Source of the DNA: Pedobacter sp. N36a
GTDB taxonomy: Bacteria > Bacteroidota > Bacteroidia > Sphingobacteriales > Sphingobacteriaceae
Direction: 5' to 3'
NCBI RefSeq assembly: GCF_014472395.1
Contig: NZ_JACSZW010000006.1
Coordinates: forward strand, 1-64,000
Length of the DNA stretch: 64,000 nt
The translations under genes and the position numbers were made by a program. Positions 44,229 to 52,886 of this stretch are shown here, in pieces. The notes beneath the pieces were generated by a model. The model had not been told where the DNA came from, did not search any database, and saw only the letters and a list, made by a program, of their open reading frames with translations. Position 1 is the first letter of the stretch, and each line of letters starts with the position of its first letter.

Positions 44229-45146
44229 ATGGGCAATAAAATTATTCGGTTTATTTTTTTTGGGAATTACTTTGTAGGCATACTGGCTGTTGCATTAACG
44301 CTGGAGGCCACTATGCAACTTAAATTACCGTACAATTCCATCAATTATTATTTATTACTGTTTTTAGCGCCTACGATTTATTATACTTACGCTTACCATA
44401 AAATGTCTGCGCAGCCCGTGGCCAATAATCCACGGAGTCTATGGTACTTTCGGCATAAAACTTTCATCAAATGGAGTCAGATATTTCTGTTTACAGTGTG
44501 TTTGGGGCTGGCAATAACTGTGCTGTATCAGAATTATCAGCATATTCTGAGCCTACCACTCAATTATTGGCTCGCCATTGGCGTCATTATTTTTGCCGGA
44601 GCTTTTTATTATGGCTTGCTGCCCAAATCTTTCCGGCATCTCAACCTGAGGAATACCGGTTGGCTGAAGGCATTTGTGATCGGTTTTGTCTGGGCTTGCT
44701 GTGCCAATGTCATGCCTTTGATCATGCTGAAAATAGAAACAGGTGTTGATGATCATGACCCGCTGCTCTGGACCTGGTTATTTATTAAAAACTGGATGTT
44801 CTGTACGGTGAATGCTATTATTTTCGACATCAAGGATTATCCTACAGATTCGAATAAACAACTGAAAACTTTTGTAGTTCAGTACGGCTTAAGAAAAACC
44901 ATTTTCTACATCTTAATCCCGCTGCTCATCGTAGGGATCATCGCCCTATCCATCTTTGTCAGTTATAAAGGATTCGGGCCCCTCCCATTTTTACTGAATT
45001 TATTGCCATTCCTGCTGACAATTTATATTGCTTACACGATGAGGCGTAGGAAAAATATCTTATATTATCTGATGGTGATTGATGGATTGATTTTGTTCAA
45101 AGCCATTTGTGGGATGCTGGCCATGCAGTTTATGCCGCTGCCTTAG
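44229..45146 (+). CDS. UbiA-like prenyltransferase family membrane protein
   Basis: A 305-residue protein with eight or nine predicted spans. The second aspartate-rich motif of UbiA enzymes is clear: NAIIFDIKDYPTDSN (DxxDxxxD at 200-207). The first motif (NDxxDxxxD), expected in the loop after span two, is not there; that region reads YYTYAYHKMSAQPVAN. UbiA enzymes attach polyprenyl chains to aromatic rings; loss of the first Mg-binding motif makes ordinary catalysis doubtful. ATG 44229 replaces the upstream TTG. The methyltransferase 31 bases downstream could modify the same product. Confidence 0.68.
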   Translation: MGNKIIRFIFFGNYFVGILAVALTLEATMQLKLPYNSINYYLLLFLAPTIYYTYAYHKMSAQPVANNPRSLWYFRHKTFIKWSQIFLFTVCLGLAITVLYQNYQHILSLPLNYWLAIGVIIFAGAFYYGLLPKSFRHLNLRNTGWLKAFVIGFVWACCANVMPLIMLKIETGVDDHDPLLWTWLFIKNWMFCTVNAIIFDIKDYPTDSNKQLKTFVVQYGLRKTIFYILIPLLIVGIIALSIFVSYKGFGPLPFLLNLLPFLLTIYIAYTMRRRKNILYYLMVIDGLILFKAICGMLAMQFMPLP

Positions 45147-45177
45147 TTTTATAGCATTATCTTACACACTCGGATTG

Positions 45178-45870
45178 ATGAAGAACAACTACGATAAAAT
45201 AGCAGGTTATTATGATCAACTGAGTCGCCTGGTTTTCTTTAAATCACAGGTGAACGCACAGATTCATCAGCTTGGCTATCTTCCTAAAACAGGAAGGATC
45301 TTAATTGTGGGGGGAGGTACGGGCTGGATTCTGGAGGAAATAGCAAAAGTTGTTCCCGAAGGTTTACATCTGGTCTATGTAGAGATTTCAGCGAAAATGA
45401 TGGAAATATCAAAGGAAAGAGCGGTTGCCGGAAATATCGTTGATTTTGTAAACCTTGGGGTAGAAGATTTTTCTACTGATCGGCCTTTTGATCTGATCTG
45501 TACCCCTTTTTTATTCGATAATTTTGCAGAGGAAAGGGCAGCAATGGTTTTTCATCATCTGGATACAATGCTTAGAAAAGGCGGACTATGGTTTCATACG
45601 GATTTCGATCTAACAGTAAATATGGGGAAAACTGATGGCCGAAAGCACGATAATGGAACTTGGTGGAAAACAGTTTTCTTAGTGCTGATGTATCGCTTTT
45701 TTAAATTAATAGCGAATGTAGAAGCCTCAAAATTGATCAACATGAAGCCTTATTTTGACGCTGCAGGATATCAGGTGCTGGAGCAAAAATACTATTACAG
45801 AAAATTTATTCAGAGTGTAGTGCTGGAAAAAACAGATCAAAAAACATGGGTTAAAAGTGCTGGAAGATAA
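45178..45870 (+). CDS. Class I SAM-dependent methyltransferase
   Basis: A 230-residue methyltransferase starting at ATG 45178 (MKNNYDKIAGYYDQLSRLVF). Motif I is RILIVGGGTGWILEEIAK at about 40-57, followed by the acidic residue in LVYVEISAKMMEI, and motif IV FDLICTPFLFDNF. The N-terminus NNYDKIAGYYDQLSRLVF is like UbiE/COQ5-type quinone methyltransferases, as far as a short stretch allows. Placement directly after a UbiA-like gene suggests a shared small-molecule pathway, but neither substrate is known. A small-molecule acceptor is more likely than protein or RNA. Confidence 0.8.
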   Translation: MKNNYDKIAGYYDQLSRLVFFKSQVNAQIHQLGYLPKTGRILIVGGGTGWILEEIAKVVPEGLHLVYVEISAKMMEISKERAVAGNIVDFVNLGVEDFSTDRPFDLICTPFLFDNFAEERAAMVFHHLDTMLRKGGLWFHTDFDLTVNMGKTDGRKHDNGTWWKTVFLVLMYRFFKLIANVEASKLINMKPYFDAAGYQVLEQKYYYRKFIQSVVLEKTDQKTWVKSAGR

Positions 45871-45935
45871 ATAGGAATTTAAATATAATTGTATATTTAA
45901 CTTTATACCAACGTAGCTATTAGGGGGAAATAATT

Positions 45936-46622
45936 ATGAAAACTTCTACAAATGATCCGTTTGAATTAGACACCTGTATTAGAGGCTTGAGTATATTAAT
46001 GGCCTCTGTTCATTCAGATTTTTATGAATTTGTTTATTACCTCACCTTTAAAAAAGCTTTCAGACAATACTACAGCGAATTTAATGATCCCTGGGAGCTG
46101 CCAATTGAAGATGGTCATTTCTTCGATGAAGTGGATGATCCATTTGTTCAAAACTGTTTAAAAGCCTTTACAAAGATTGGTGATACCAAAGCCGAATTAA
46201 ATGCTTGGTTCGGAATTGATGAGTATGAAGAGGGTCAAACTGCGAAATATGCTTTAGAAGGGATGCGCTTTAAACCTTATCAGTCGTTCTATAAACGGGC
46301 TAAAAGCTACAAAAAGCTTAAATTATGTTATGAACGTTCTCTGGCAGAGTTTATTCACAGCTTATTTTTGTATGCCTGTGCATTAACCGCGCAGAGCAAC
46401 AAAGTTCCACTGCTGCTAAAAAGGCAGTTTAACTTAACCAATGATGAGTCTTTTAGACTGCTCAATCGGGATGATGACCAGGTAGCTTTATTAATTGGCT
46501 TGATGAAGGAATTGAAAAAAATGCTGAATGAGCTTCGCTTGCTCATTTATACCCCGAACATAGCGGTTAAAATGAAGACAGGTAGATCCAGTGCAGATTC
46601 AAAAGGGGCAGATAAGAAATAA
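45936..46622 (+). CDS. Hypothetical protein
   Basis: A 228-residue soluble, mostly alpha-helical protein with clear Shine-Dalgarno-like AGGGGG before the ATG. Segments such as SILMASVHSDFYEFVYYLTF, KKLKLCYERSLAEFIHSLFL and LLIGLMKELKKMLNELRLLI suggest a helical bundle; the C-terminus is lysine- and serine-rich. No domain was recognised. A short 8-base-rich GC island separates it from the next kinase gene, which has its own leader, so they are probably not co-transcribed. Confidence 0.6.
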   Translation: MKTSTNDPFELDTCIRGLSILMASVHSDFYEFVYYLTFKKAFRQYYSEFNDPWELPIEDGHFFDEVDDPFVQNCLKAFTKIGDTKAELNAWFGIDEYEEGQTAKYALEGMRFKPYQSFYKRAKSYKKLKLCYERSLAEFIHSLFLYACALTAQSNKVPLLLKRQFNLTNDESFRLLNRDDDQVALLIGLMKELKKMLNELRLLIYTPNIAVKMKTGRSSADSKGADKK

Positions 46623-46887
46623 AGCTTGGCATTGCGATAGATCAACCCTTTTTGAAATTCCCACAAACAATGTGTATGTTAATTTGGTTGTATTGACAAA
46701 TTCAAATGCAGCAGGTAAGTTTATGGTATGAGTTATTCGATTCTTACCTTATTTAAATAAGTTTTAATGGATTTTAATCTGTTTACTTGCCTGTATTTGA
46801 AGCTTGTAAAATAAGAAGGTTTTCAAAAGAAAATATCTTCATGATAGGGCAGCAAGTAGGTTACAGGATTGATTAAGACAAATCAAG

Positions 46888-48690
46888 ATGAAAAGGGTTA
46901 AGGCTCCACATTCAGACGTCACTTTTGAAAAGCAACTCAAAGCCTATCAGAAAAGAATTTTCAACATCCTGGAAAGCTTTACAGATGCGTTTTTTGAAGT
47001 AGACAGCAATTGGATCGTGACCTACTGGAATAAAGAAGCGGAGCGTATACTGATGATGTCTAGAAAAGACATTATTGGGAAAAATCTATGGGAAGTATAC
47101 AGTCATGCCATTCCACTTAAATTTTACAAAGAATACCATCGTGCAGTAGCAGAGAATACAGCGGTACGTTTCCAGGAATATTTTGAACCACATCAATTGT
47201 GGTTCGAGGTTGCTGCTTTTCCGTCTGGAGAGGGCTTATCTGTTTATTTCAAAGACATTACTGCCCATAAAAATGCCACCGAGCAACTGGAAAAGGAAAA
47301 ACAAAGGTATATCGACTTATTTAACCTGAGCCCGCTTCCTCAATGGGTATATGACCAGGAAACGCTGGCTTTTTTGGATGTGAATGAAGCTGCATTAAAA
47401 TTTTATGGCTATACGCGTCAGCAGTTTTTAAAAATGAAGATGGAGGATGTCCGTCCAATAGAAGATTGGGATATTCAGGAGAAGGACGTCATCAAAGCAC
47501 TCAATATAGGAGACATTGATCAGTCCATCACCCGGCATTGTAAAAAAAATGGAGATTTAGTCTATGTAACTGTAGAAAGCAATGTGCTGCAGTTTAATGA
47601 CGTTTCCGCTTGTTTTTCATTAGTGATCGATCGTACGGAACAAATTATGGCAGAATATGCTTTGTCCAGAAGTGAACAAAGGTTTAAAGCAATGGTACAG
47701 AATGGATCGGACCTCATTACAATCGTAGATGCAAAAGGAGTTTATAAATATGTAAGTCCGGCCGCTATGGCTATTTTAGGTGTTGATCCAGAACAGCTCC
47801 TGGGGAAACGTTTTTTTGATTTTATTCATCCAGAAGACCTTAAGGAAACACAGCACAGCTTTGGCCGGATAAAAAAACACAAACAGTTACACTTACGTTC
47901 ATTTCGCTTTAAAAATAAACAAGGGAATTACCGCTGGATAGAAACCATTATTACGAATATGATGGATGACCCGGCAGTGCAGGGGCTCGTCTGCAATTCA
48001 AGGGATATTACAGAGGATATAGAAAACAAAAGGAAAATTGCAGAGAGTATCGGGCGTTACAATATTGTCTCTGAAGCGACCAGTGATGTGATTTGGGATT
48101 GGAATATGCAAACCGAAAATATCCTTTGGAATAAAGGTTTAAAAGAGGTTTTTGGCTATGATGAAACCGAAAATAGCCGGGCATGGCTTCTGGAACACGT
48201 CCATCCGGAAGATGTCGCGATGGTACTGGAGGAGTTTAATTTGCGCACGAACAATAAAAAGACCACTTTAAAGCTAGAATACCGTTTCCGCTGTGCAGAT
48301 GGAATCTATAAATCGGTATTAGACCGATCTTTTGTCGTGTTTGATGCCAAAGGAAAACCCACCCGTATGATTGGTTCCATGCAGGATATTACAGAAAGAA
48401 TCAACCATACCAAAGCAATAGAGGCACAGAATAGTCAGTTAAGAAAAATTGCCTGGATACAGGCTCATGAAATCAGATCGCCCTTGGCCCGGATCATGGG
48501 CTTGGTAGAACTGCTGCAGACGTATTCTTCAGATCAGGTTTTAAAAGAATATATCGACCATTTAAAATCATCTTCTGATGAATTAGATAAGGTGATCAGA
48601 TCGATTATGAAAAATGCTGACCATCAACCTCTGGATGGAACTGAGAACAATACTTCTTATCCTACATCAATGCACAACCGCGAAAGCTAG
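46888..48690 (+). CDS. Multi-PAS sensor protein ending at HisKA (no ATPase domain)
   Basis: A 600-residue cytoplasmic sensor with four PAS units: about 15-125 (FFEVDSNWIVTYWNKEAERI), 145-255 (YDQETLAFLDVNEAALKFYG), 265-375 (SDLITIVDAKGVYKYVSPAA with PEDLKE) and 390-510 (SDVIWDWNMQTENILWN). It then shows a HisKA-like helix pair, WIQAHEIRSPLARIMGLVEL (phospho-acceptor H527), and stops 73 residues later. There is no N, G1 or G2 box, so it lacks the ATP-binding domain. It may be a phosphorylated partner or scaffold of another kinase. The next gene, pirin, has its own promoter. Confidence 0.85.
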   Translation: MKRVKAPHSDVTFEKQLKAYQKRIFNILESFTDAFFEVDSNWIVTYWNKEAERILMMSRKDIIGKNLWEVYSHAIPLKFYKEYHRAVAENTAVRFQEYFEPHQLWFEVAAFPSGEGLSVYFKDITAHKNATEQLEKEKQRYIDLFNLSPLPQWVYDQETLAFLDVNEAALKFYGYTRQQFLKMKMEDVRPIEDWDIQEKDVIKALNIGDIDQSITRHCKKNGDLVYVTVESNVLQFNDVSACFSLVIDRTEQIMAEYALSRSEQRFKAMVQNGSDLITIVDAKGVYKYVSPAAMAILGVDPEQLLGKRFFDFIHPEDLKETQHSFGRIKKHKQLHLRSFRFKNKQGNYRWIETIITNMMDDPAVQGLVCNSRDITEDIENKRKIAESIGRYNIVSEATSDVIWDWNMQTENILWNKGLKEVFGYDETENSRAWLLEHVHPEDVAMVLEEFNLRTNNKKTTLKLEYRFRCADGIYKSVLDRSFVVFDAKGKPTRMIGSMQDITERINHTKAIEAQNSQLRKIAWIQAHEIRSPLARIMGLVELLQTYSSDQVLKEYIDHLKSSSDELDKVIRSIMKNADHQPLDGTENNTSYPTSMHNRES

Positions 48691-48692
48691 GG

Positions 48693-48700
48693 TATCTTTG
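48693..48700 (+). promoter_or_regulatory. -7 promoter box of pirin gene
   Basis: TATCTTTG matches the TAnnTTTG consensus. It begins two bases after the stop codon of the preceding kinase gene and 70 bases before the pirin ATG, leaving room for the long inverted repeat at 48704-48748 in the leader. Confidence 0.6.
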
Positions 48701-48703
48701 TAT

Positions 48704-48748
48704 ATCATTATTATCCGCCTAACTGAAATTTGGCGGGCGAATAATGAT
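48704..48748 (+). promoter_or_regulatory. Long inverted repeat in the pirin leader
   Basis: ATCATTATT and AATAATGAT (nine of nine) enclose a second pair, CCGCC and GGCGG, around a 12-base loop. The arms are separated by two and three bases, giving an interrupted hairpin in the 5' untranslated RNA or a protein-binding palindrome. No T-run follows, so it is not a terminator. Confidence 0.6.
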
Positions 48749-48769
48749 GATGTAAAAAGGGAGAACATC

Positions 48770-49642
48770 ATGAAAAAGGTAATTGAAAAAATCGTGACAA
48801 ATTCTGGCAGACCACACATGGTTGGTGATGGGTTTAGGGTATTTAACTATATCCCGGGAGCAGGTATCCCTCAGGAGAGAATCAGCCCGTTTTTACTCCT
48901 GGATTTTAATCCTGAATATGATTTTGGACCTTCCAGCCACGTGAGAGGTGTTGGCGTCCATCCACATAAAGGTTTTGAAACGGTAACGATTGCTTATAAA
49001 GGCACAGTAGCGCATCACGACAGTACAGGTAGTTATGGCGTGATCAATTCTGGTGATGTGCAATGGATGACTGCAGGAAATGGTATTTTACATAAAGAGT
49101 ATCATGAAGAAACATTTTCTAAAAAAGGTGGGCCTTTTGAAATGGTGCAGTTATGGGTAAACCTTCCTAAAAAGGATAAATCCGTAGCTCCGCATTACCA
49201 GGAGTTAACTGCTGCGGGAATGGGGAAACTGGAATTGCCGGATGGCACAGGCGTAGTCAATGTGATCGCCGGAAATTTTAATGGAACCACAGGTCTTGCT
49301 CAAACTTATAGCCCGGTAAATCTGTTTGATATTAAACTCAAAGGAGGTGGAACGGTAAGTACCCAGGTTTCCGCTGCCCATAATACCGCTTTATTAGTGG
49401 TGAATGGTAGTGTTGAAGTCAACGGAGAACGCGTTGGAGAACATCATTTTGTGTTGTTTGGAAATGAAGGAGAAGAAATTCAGCTGAAAGCCAATCAAGA
49501 CAGCGTGATCTTATTGATGAGTGGAGCACCTTTGAACGAACCAATCGTGAGCTATGGCCCATTTGTAATGAATACAGATGAAGAAATCAGTCAGGCGATT
49601 GTGGATTTCAATATGGGCAAATTCGGAGAATTGGCTGATTAA
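48770..49642 (+). CDS. Pirin family protein
   Basis: A 290-residue bicupin protein. The metal-binding motif GVHPHKGFETVTI and the second set in VAHHDSTG ... GILHKEYHEE fit pirins, which bind iron and in some bacteria act as quercetinases or redox-sensitive regulators. The chosen ATG at 48770 has GGGAGA ahead of it; the frame stays open further upstream but those codons lie in the leader hairpin. A small acetyltransferase gene follows after 17 bases, likely in the same operon. Which pirin activity applies cannot be told from sequence. Confidence 0.9.
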   Translation: MKKVIEKIVTNSGRPHMVGDGFRVFNYIPGAGIPQERISPFLLLDFNPEYDFGPSSHVRGVGVHPHKGFETVTIAYKGTVAHHDSTGSYGVINSGDVQWMTAGNGILHKEYHEETFSKKGGPFEMVQLWVNLPKKDKSVAPHYQELTAAGMGKLELPDGTGVVNVIAGNFNGTTGLAQTYSPVNLFDIKLKGGGTVSTQVSAAHNTALLVVNGSVEVNGERVGEHHFVLFGNEGEEIQLKANQDSVILLMSGAPLNEPIVSYGPFVMNTDEEISQAIVDFNMGKFGELAD

Positions 49643-49659
49643 TCAAGATATTTAAAGTT

Positions 49660-49950
49660 ATGAACGAGGAATATGTGAGCCTTCCCTTGGTTAAAAACTC
49701 GGAAGCAAATCATTTTGAACTTAAAGTAGGAGAATATACTGCATTTATCGAGTATAAAGAACGCGATAAAAAGATCTGGTTAATCCATACAGAATCCCCG
49801 GAAGAGCTGCAAGGTAAAGGTGCTGCTACAGCTGTGATCGAAAAGACTTTGGCTTATATAGAAGACCATGGTTATAAATTGATCCCGCTGTGTCCGCTGG
49901 TTGCCGCTTATCTGAAAAGGCATCCAGACTGGAATAGGGTAGTTGCTTAA
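49660..49950 (+). CDS. Short GNAT-type N-acetyltransferase (COG2388-like)
   Basis: A 96-residue protein of the very small GNAT group (YjdJ type). The signature is TESPEELQGKGAATAVIEKT, in which QGKGAA is the acetyl-CoA loop, followed by LIPLCPLVAAYLKRHPDW with the conserved CP and Tyr. FELKVGEYTAFIEYKERDKK forms the N-terminal strands. These proteins act on unknown cytoplasmic substrates. It starts 17 bases after pirin and ends before a strong terminator, so the two genes form a unit. Confidence 0.85.
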   Translation: MNEEYVSLPLVKNSEANHFELKVGEYTAFIEYKERDKKIWLIHTESPEELQGKGAATAVIEKTLAYIEDHGYKLIPLCPLVAAYLKRHPDWNRVVA

Positions 49951-49975
49951 TATATTCCAAAATATGACTTCATGA

Positions 49976-50014
49976 AGCAGCCCGGCAGTTGTGATTTCCG
50001 GGCTGCTTTTTTTG
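49976..50014 (+). terminator. Terminator of the pirin-GNAT operon
   Basis: AGCAGCCCGG pairs with CCGGGCTGCT over ten bases around a twelve-base loop, followed by seven T. Confidence 0.92.
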
Positions 50015-50047
50015 CCTAAAAATAGCCAGAGATGAATTATTTCTCGC

Positions 50048-50392
50048 TTATTGGCTTAACCAATCGGCTTTGCTGATTTCAAACCAATCGCACACTATCC
50101 CTTCGTGATCGAAATGACCGGTGATTTTTAGTCCTGATTTCTGTAAAGCATGGCGAGAACCTACAAATTCATTATTTTCCTTGTCTATCACTGCCCATCG
50201 GCCAATGCCATTGGATACATATTGATCTCTGATGAAACGAATATTATCTTCGGACTCGCTGATGTTTTTAAAAGGTTTATTGCCCAGGTACTTGTGAACC
50301 TCAGGATCGGAATCCATCTTGAACATCAAGGGCGCGTCTGCAAGGATAATTTCTCTTAAAATAATGCGGTCTGTTTCTACAAAAATCTTCAT
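50048..50392 (-). pseudogene. RimJ-type GNAT acetyltransferase with internal deletion
   Basis: The 114-residue frame starts like a normal RimJ/RimL acetyltransferase (VETDRIILREI, IGRWAVIDKENNEFVG) and ends like one (ALQKSGLKITGHFDHEGIVC, WFEI). The 50 or so residues between, including the strand carrying the acetyl-CoA loop (Q/RxxGxG/A), are gone: FVG at 76-78 joins directly to SRHALQKSG. The reading frame is kept across the junction. Without the cofactor loop it should be inactive, so I class it as a pseudogene. A functional relative (50546-51085) lies next to it. Confidence 0.8.
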
Positions 50393-50545
50393 GTTGATAT
50401 AAAATAATATTGTTGCTTAAAGCATGGAAATCAATATCCACAAAATTGCTCAAAACTTTAGAATGATTCATCCTTTGAGTTTATTCATAAATAATTGTCA
50501 GGAGTATAGTTTAAAGACCAAAATATTCTTATTATTGATCTTTGT

Positions 50546-51085
50546 ATGACCATGAAATCAAAAAAGATAACTACGCAACGTCTTTATTTACTTCCGTTTA
50601 CACTTCTGATGGCCAGAGAGATCATGGATAGCCAATTTACTTCTTTAACGGCAGTCGGCGTAAAACCTGGAACAGGCTGGCCGGATGAAGAGCTGATGGA
50701 ATGTTTGCCGAGAATCATTAAAAATCTGGAAAAAGTACCGGAACCTTCTGGTTTTGAATCCTGGATGATTATTGATAAGGACCGTAAATCAGTGATTGGT
50801 GATGCCGGATTTAAAGGACTTCCCAATGCGGAAGGAATCGTAGACCTTGGGTACGCGATTGTAGCTGCCGAAAGGCGTAAAGGTTATGCTGCAGAAGCTG
50901 CTGAAGGACTGATCAAATGGGCTTTTAAACAACCTGAAGTAAAAATGATTACTGCGCTATGTCAACATGTCAATGTAGGCTCCACAAAAACACTGACCAA
51001 TTTGGGCTTCTACCAGAAATTTGTCAAAGAGGAGTTGATTCATTGGTTTTTACTTCGGGAACCTAGTGGAAAAGTATTACTGTAA
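50546..51085 (+). CDS. GNAT-family N-acetyltransferase
   Basis: A 179-residue RimJ/RimL-like acetyltransferase, full length. It shows TTQRLYLLPFT at the start, DLGYAIVAAERRKGYAAEAA (the acetyl-CoA loop, residues RRKGYA), and KTLTNLGFYQKFVKEE near the end. An alternative ATG two codons downstream (50552) would be equally fine. The divergent, deleted relative at 50048-50392 suggests a local pair of acetyltransferases, of which only this one keeps the active core. The substrate is unknown; targets may include ribosomal protein N-termini or an antibiotic. Confidence 0.88.
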   Translation: MTMKSKKITTQRLYLLPFTLLMAREIMDSQFTSLTAVGVKPGTGWPDEELMECLPRIIKNLEKVPEPSGFESWMIIDKDRKSVIGDAGFKGLPNAEGIVDLGYAIVAAERRKGYAAEAAEGLIKWAFKQPEVKMITALCQHVNVGSTKTLTNLGFYQKFVKEELIHWFLLREPSGKVLL

Positions 51086-51142
51086 AAAAAAACGGGATAG
51101 TGATCTGCAAAATCATCAACTACCCCGCCGAGAATTAGAAAA

Positions 51143-52669
51143 TTATAAAGTTTTAGGAGAATATACTTTGATTTGTCCATCGCCTTCACTGCTCACCAGC
51201 AGCAGGCTTTTTTTTGTCGGACTATTTTTCGCTGCAATGAAAAGCACGCCTTCAGGTGCGTCTCCGGTTTTTAGCAATTGAAGATAGATCGGTTTTGAAG
51301 GATTGCTCACATCATATACCGCCACTGCATCGGCTCTTTCCATGCCTACAAAAGCGATTTTTTTGCTGCCCACACTGCCAATTGCAATCCCTTCGGGCTC
51401 CACGCTTTTATCATCACTTCTGGTCTCGTCATAAAAACCTGCTGCGATGGTTTTTACGTCCAGTTCATTTTTACTGTCATACACCTGCACTCCACTGTTG
51501 CCATTCCATGCGCTGAAAGAACGGGCGCCAAAAGAATACAGCTCGTCGTAATCGCCATCTCCATCGGTATCCCCTAAGGTAGTGGTGATATTTAACCTGC
51601 CCAGCTGCTCCTCTTTTTTCAGTAAACTTGCATTAGGAAAGACGTTTGGATCTAAAACAACGCTTTTGTCTTTAACCCGCTGGAGCTCAGAAAAACCGCC
51701 ATATTCTCTGGCATCTCCTTCATTGGCAGTGAATAAATAAGGTATCCCTCCTGATTCTACCAAGCCGATGGCATCAGGAAGGTACATTCCTTTCACTTTC
51801 CACTTTCCTAAAACGGTAGCATTGTCTTTATCGCTGGGATCAATTTCATTGCCATCCAGGTTGTAATCTTTAAAACCTAAGGGGAAAACATCAGTAATCG
51901 TCTTGCTGTCAATATTGATTTTTGCAATGGCATTATTTTCCTGTAAGGTCACCCAGGCTGTTTTTGAATCCTCAGAAACCGTGATGTATTCCGGTTCAAT
52001 CCCTTTGAGGAAATCATTTCCAGGTCCAAATACGCGGAAACCTTTACTCATCAATGCGGCCTTCTGACCGGTAAAAGCTGCAAAGTCAATGGTGCTTACC
52101 GCATAATTATTCGCCACCGAGATTATAGAAACTGTACCGGCAGGGTCAACGGTATACGCATCATTAGGCTCTCCTTCATTGGCCGATAAAATGTATTTGC
52201 CATCGGGCGTAAACGTGACCATATCTGGTAAAGCACCAACGCTGACCACTTTAATCTCAGAATAGTCGCTGGTTTTAAAAACCACTACTTTTCCATTTTC
52301 CTGTTTATTGGTAGATTCTATGGCAGCAGCAAGCTTTCCATCGTGCACACTCACACTATTTACCAAGCCGCCATAAGGTTCCACAGGGATGCTGCCAATA
52401 GTTTTCATCGCAGCAGGATCCTTAAAATCGATCACTTCAATTCTATTGTTGCCTTCGGTATTGTTCACTATAAACAAGCGATTGGTGCTGGGATCGAACG
52501 CTGTAATTTCTGCAGCTCCTGCTCCTCCGACAGTATAACTGCCGATTTCAGCAAAAGTACCGGCATCTTCATTGACGATCACCTCGGGGATTTCCTCCAT
52601 TGAGGTACCCGCTTTTTTACAGCCCAAGGCTGCAATTAATAACAAACCAAGTAGTAAATTTTTATTCAT
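51143..52669 (-). CDS. Choice-of-anchor I domain lipoprotein
   Basis: A 508-residue surface or periplasmic lipoprotein (MNKNLLLGLLLIAALGCKKAG, cysteine 17). The body is a beta-propeller-like array as in choice-of-anchor I proteins, with DRVEVIDF-type strands (NNRIEVIDFKDPAAMKTIG), ILSANEGEPNDAY, the DYNLDGNEIDPSDKDN loop, PYLFTANEGDAREYGGF, DTDGDGDYDELYSFGARSF and VEPEGIAIGSVGSKKIAFVG. These proteins are often found fused to or near phosphatase domains, but none is present here. The calcium-binding loops suggest secretion. The gene stands alone, in opposite orientation to its neighbours; function unknown. Confidence 0.85.
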   Translation of the reverse strand: MNKNLLLGLLLIAALGCKKAGTSMEEIPEVIVNEDAGTFAEIGSYTVGGAGAAEITAFDPSTNRLFIVNNTEGNNRIEVIDFKDPAAMKTIGSIPVEPYGGLVNSVSVHDGKLAAAIESTNKQENGKVVVFKTSDYSEIKVVSVGALPDMVTFTPDGKYILSANEGEPNDAYTVDPAGTVSIISVANNYAVSTIDFAAFTGQKAALMSKGFRVFGPGNDFLKGIEPEYITVSEDSKTAWVTLQENNAIAKINIDSKTITDVFPLGFKDYNLDGNEIDPSDKDNATVLGKWKVKGMYLPDAIGLVESGGIPYLFTANEGDAREYGGFSELQRVKDKSVVLDPNVFPNASLLKKEEQLGRLNITTTLGDTDGDGDYDELYSFGARSFSAWNGNSGVQVYDSKNELDVKTIAAGFYDETRSDDKSVEPEGIAIGSVGSKKIAFVGMERADAVAVYDVSNPSKPIYLQLLKTGDAPEGVLFIAAKNSPTKKSLLLVSSEGDGQIKVYSPKTL

Positions 52670-52886
52670 ATCAAAGCATTAGTTGGTAAAGGGTTTTCTT
52701 AAAGATATCGGCGGGATGTAAGCAGGCTTTATGTTTAACGTTATGATATTGTTAACCATTTTATCTCTTAATACTCTGTTTTTGAGTGGAAATTTTAAAA
52801 CTTAATCTCCCGTTTTTGCGTTATCAAAATAATTTAAAAGCTTTCTGTTCATTTAATGGTAAATCCTTGACTAAATTTTGATATAT

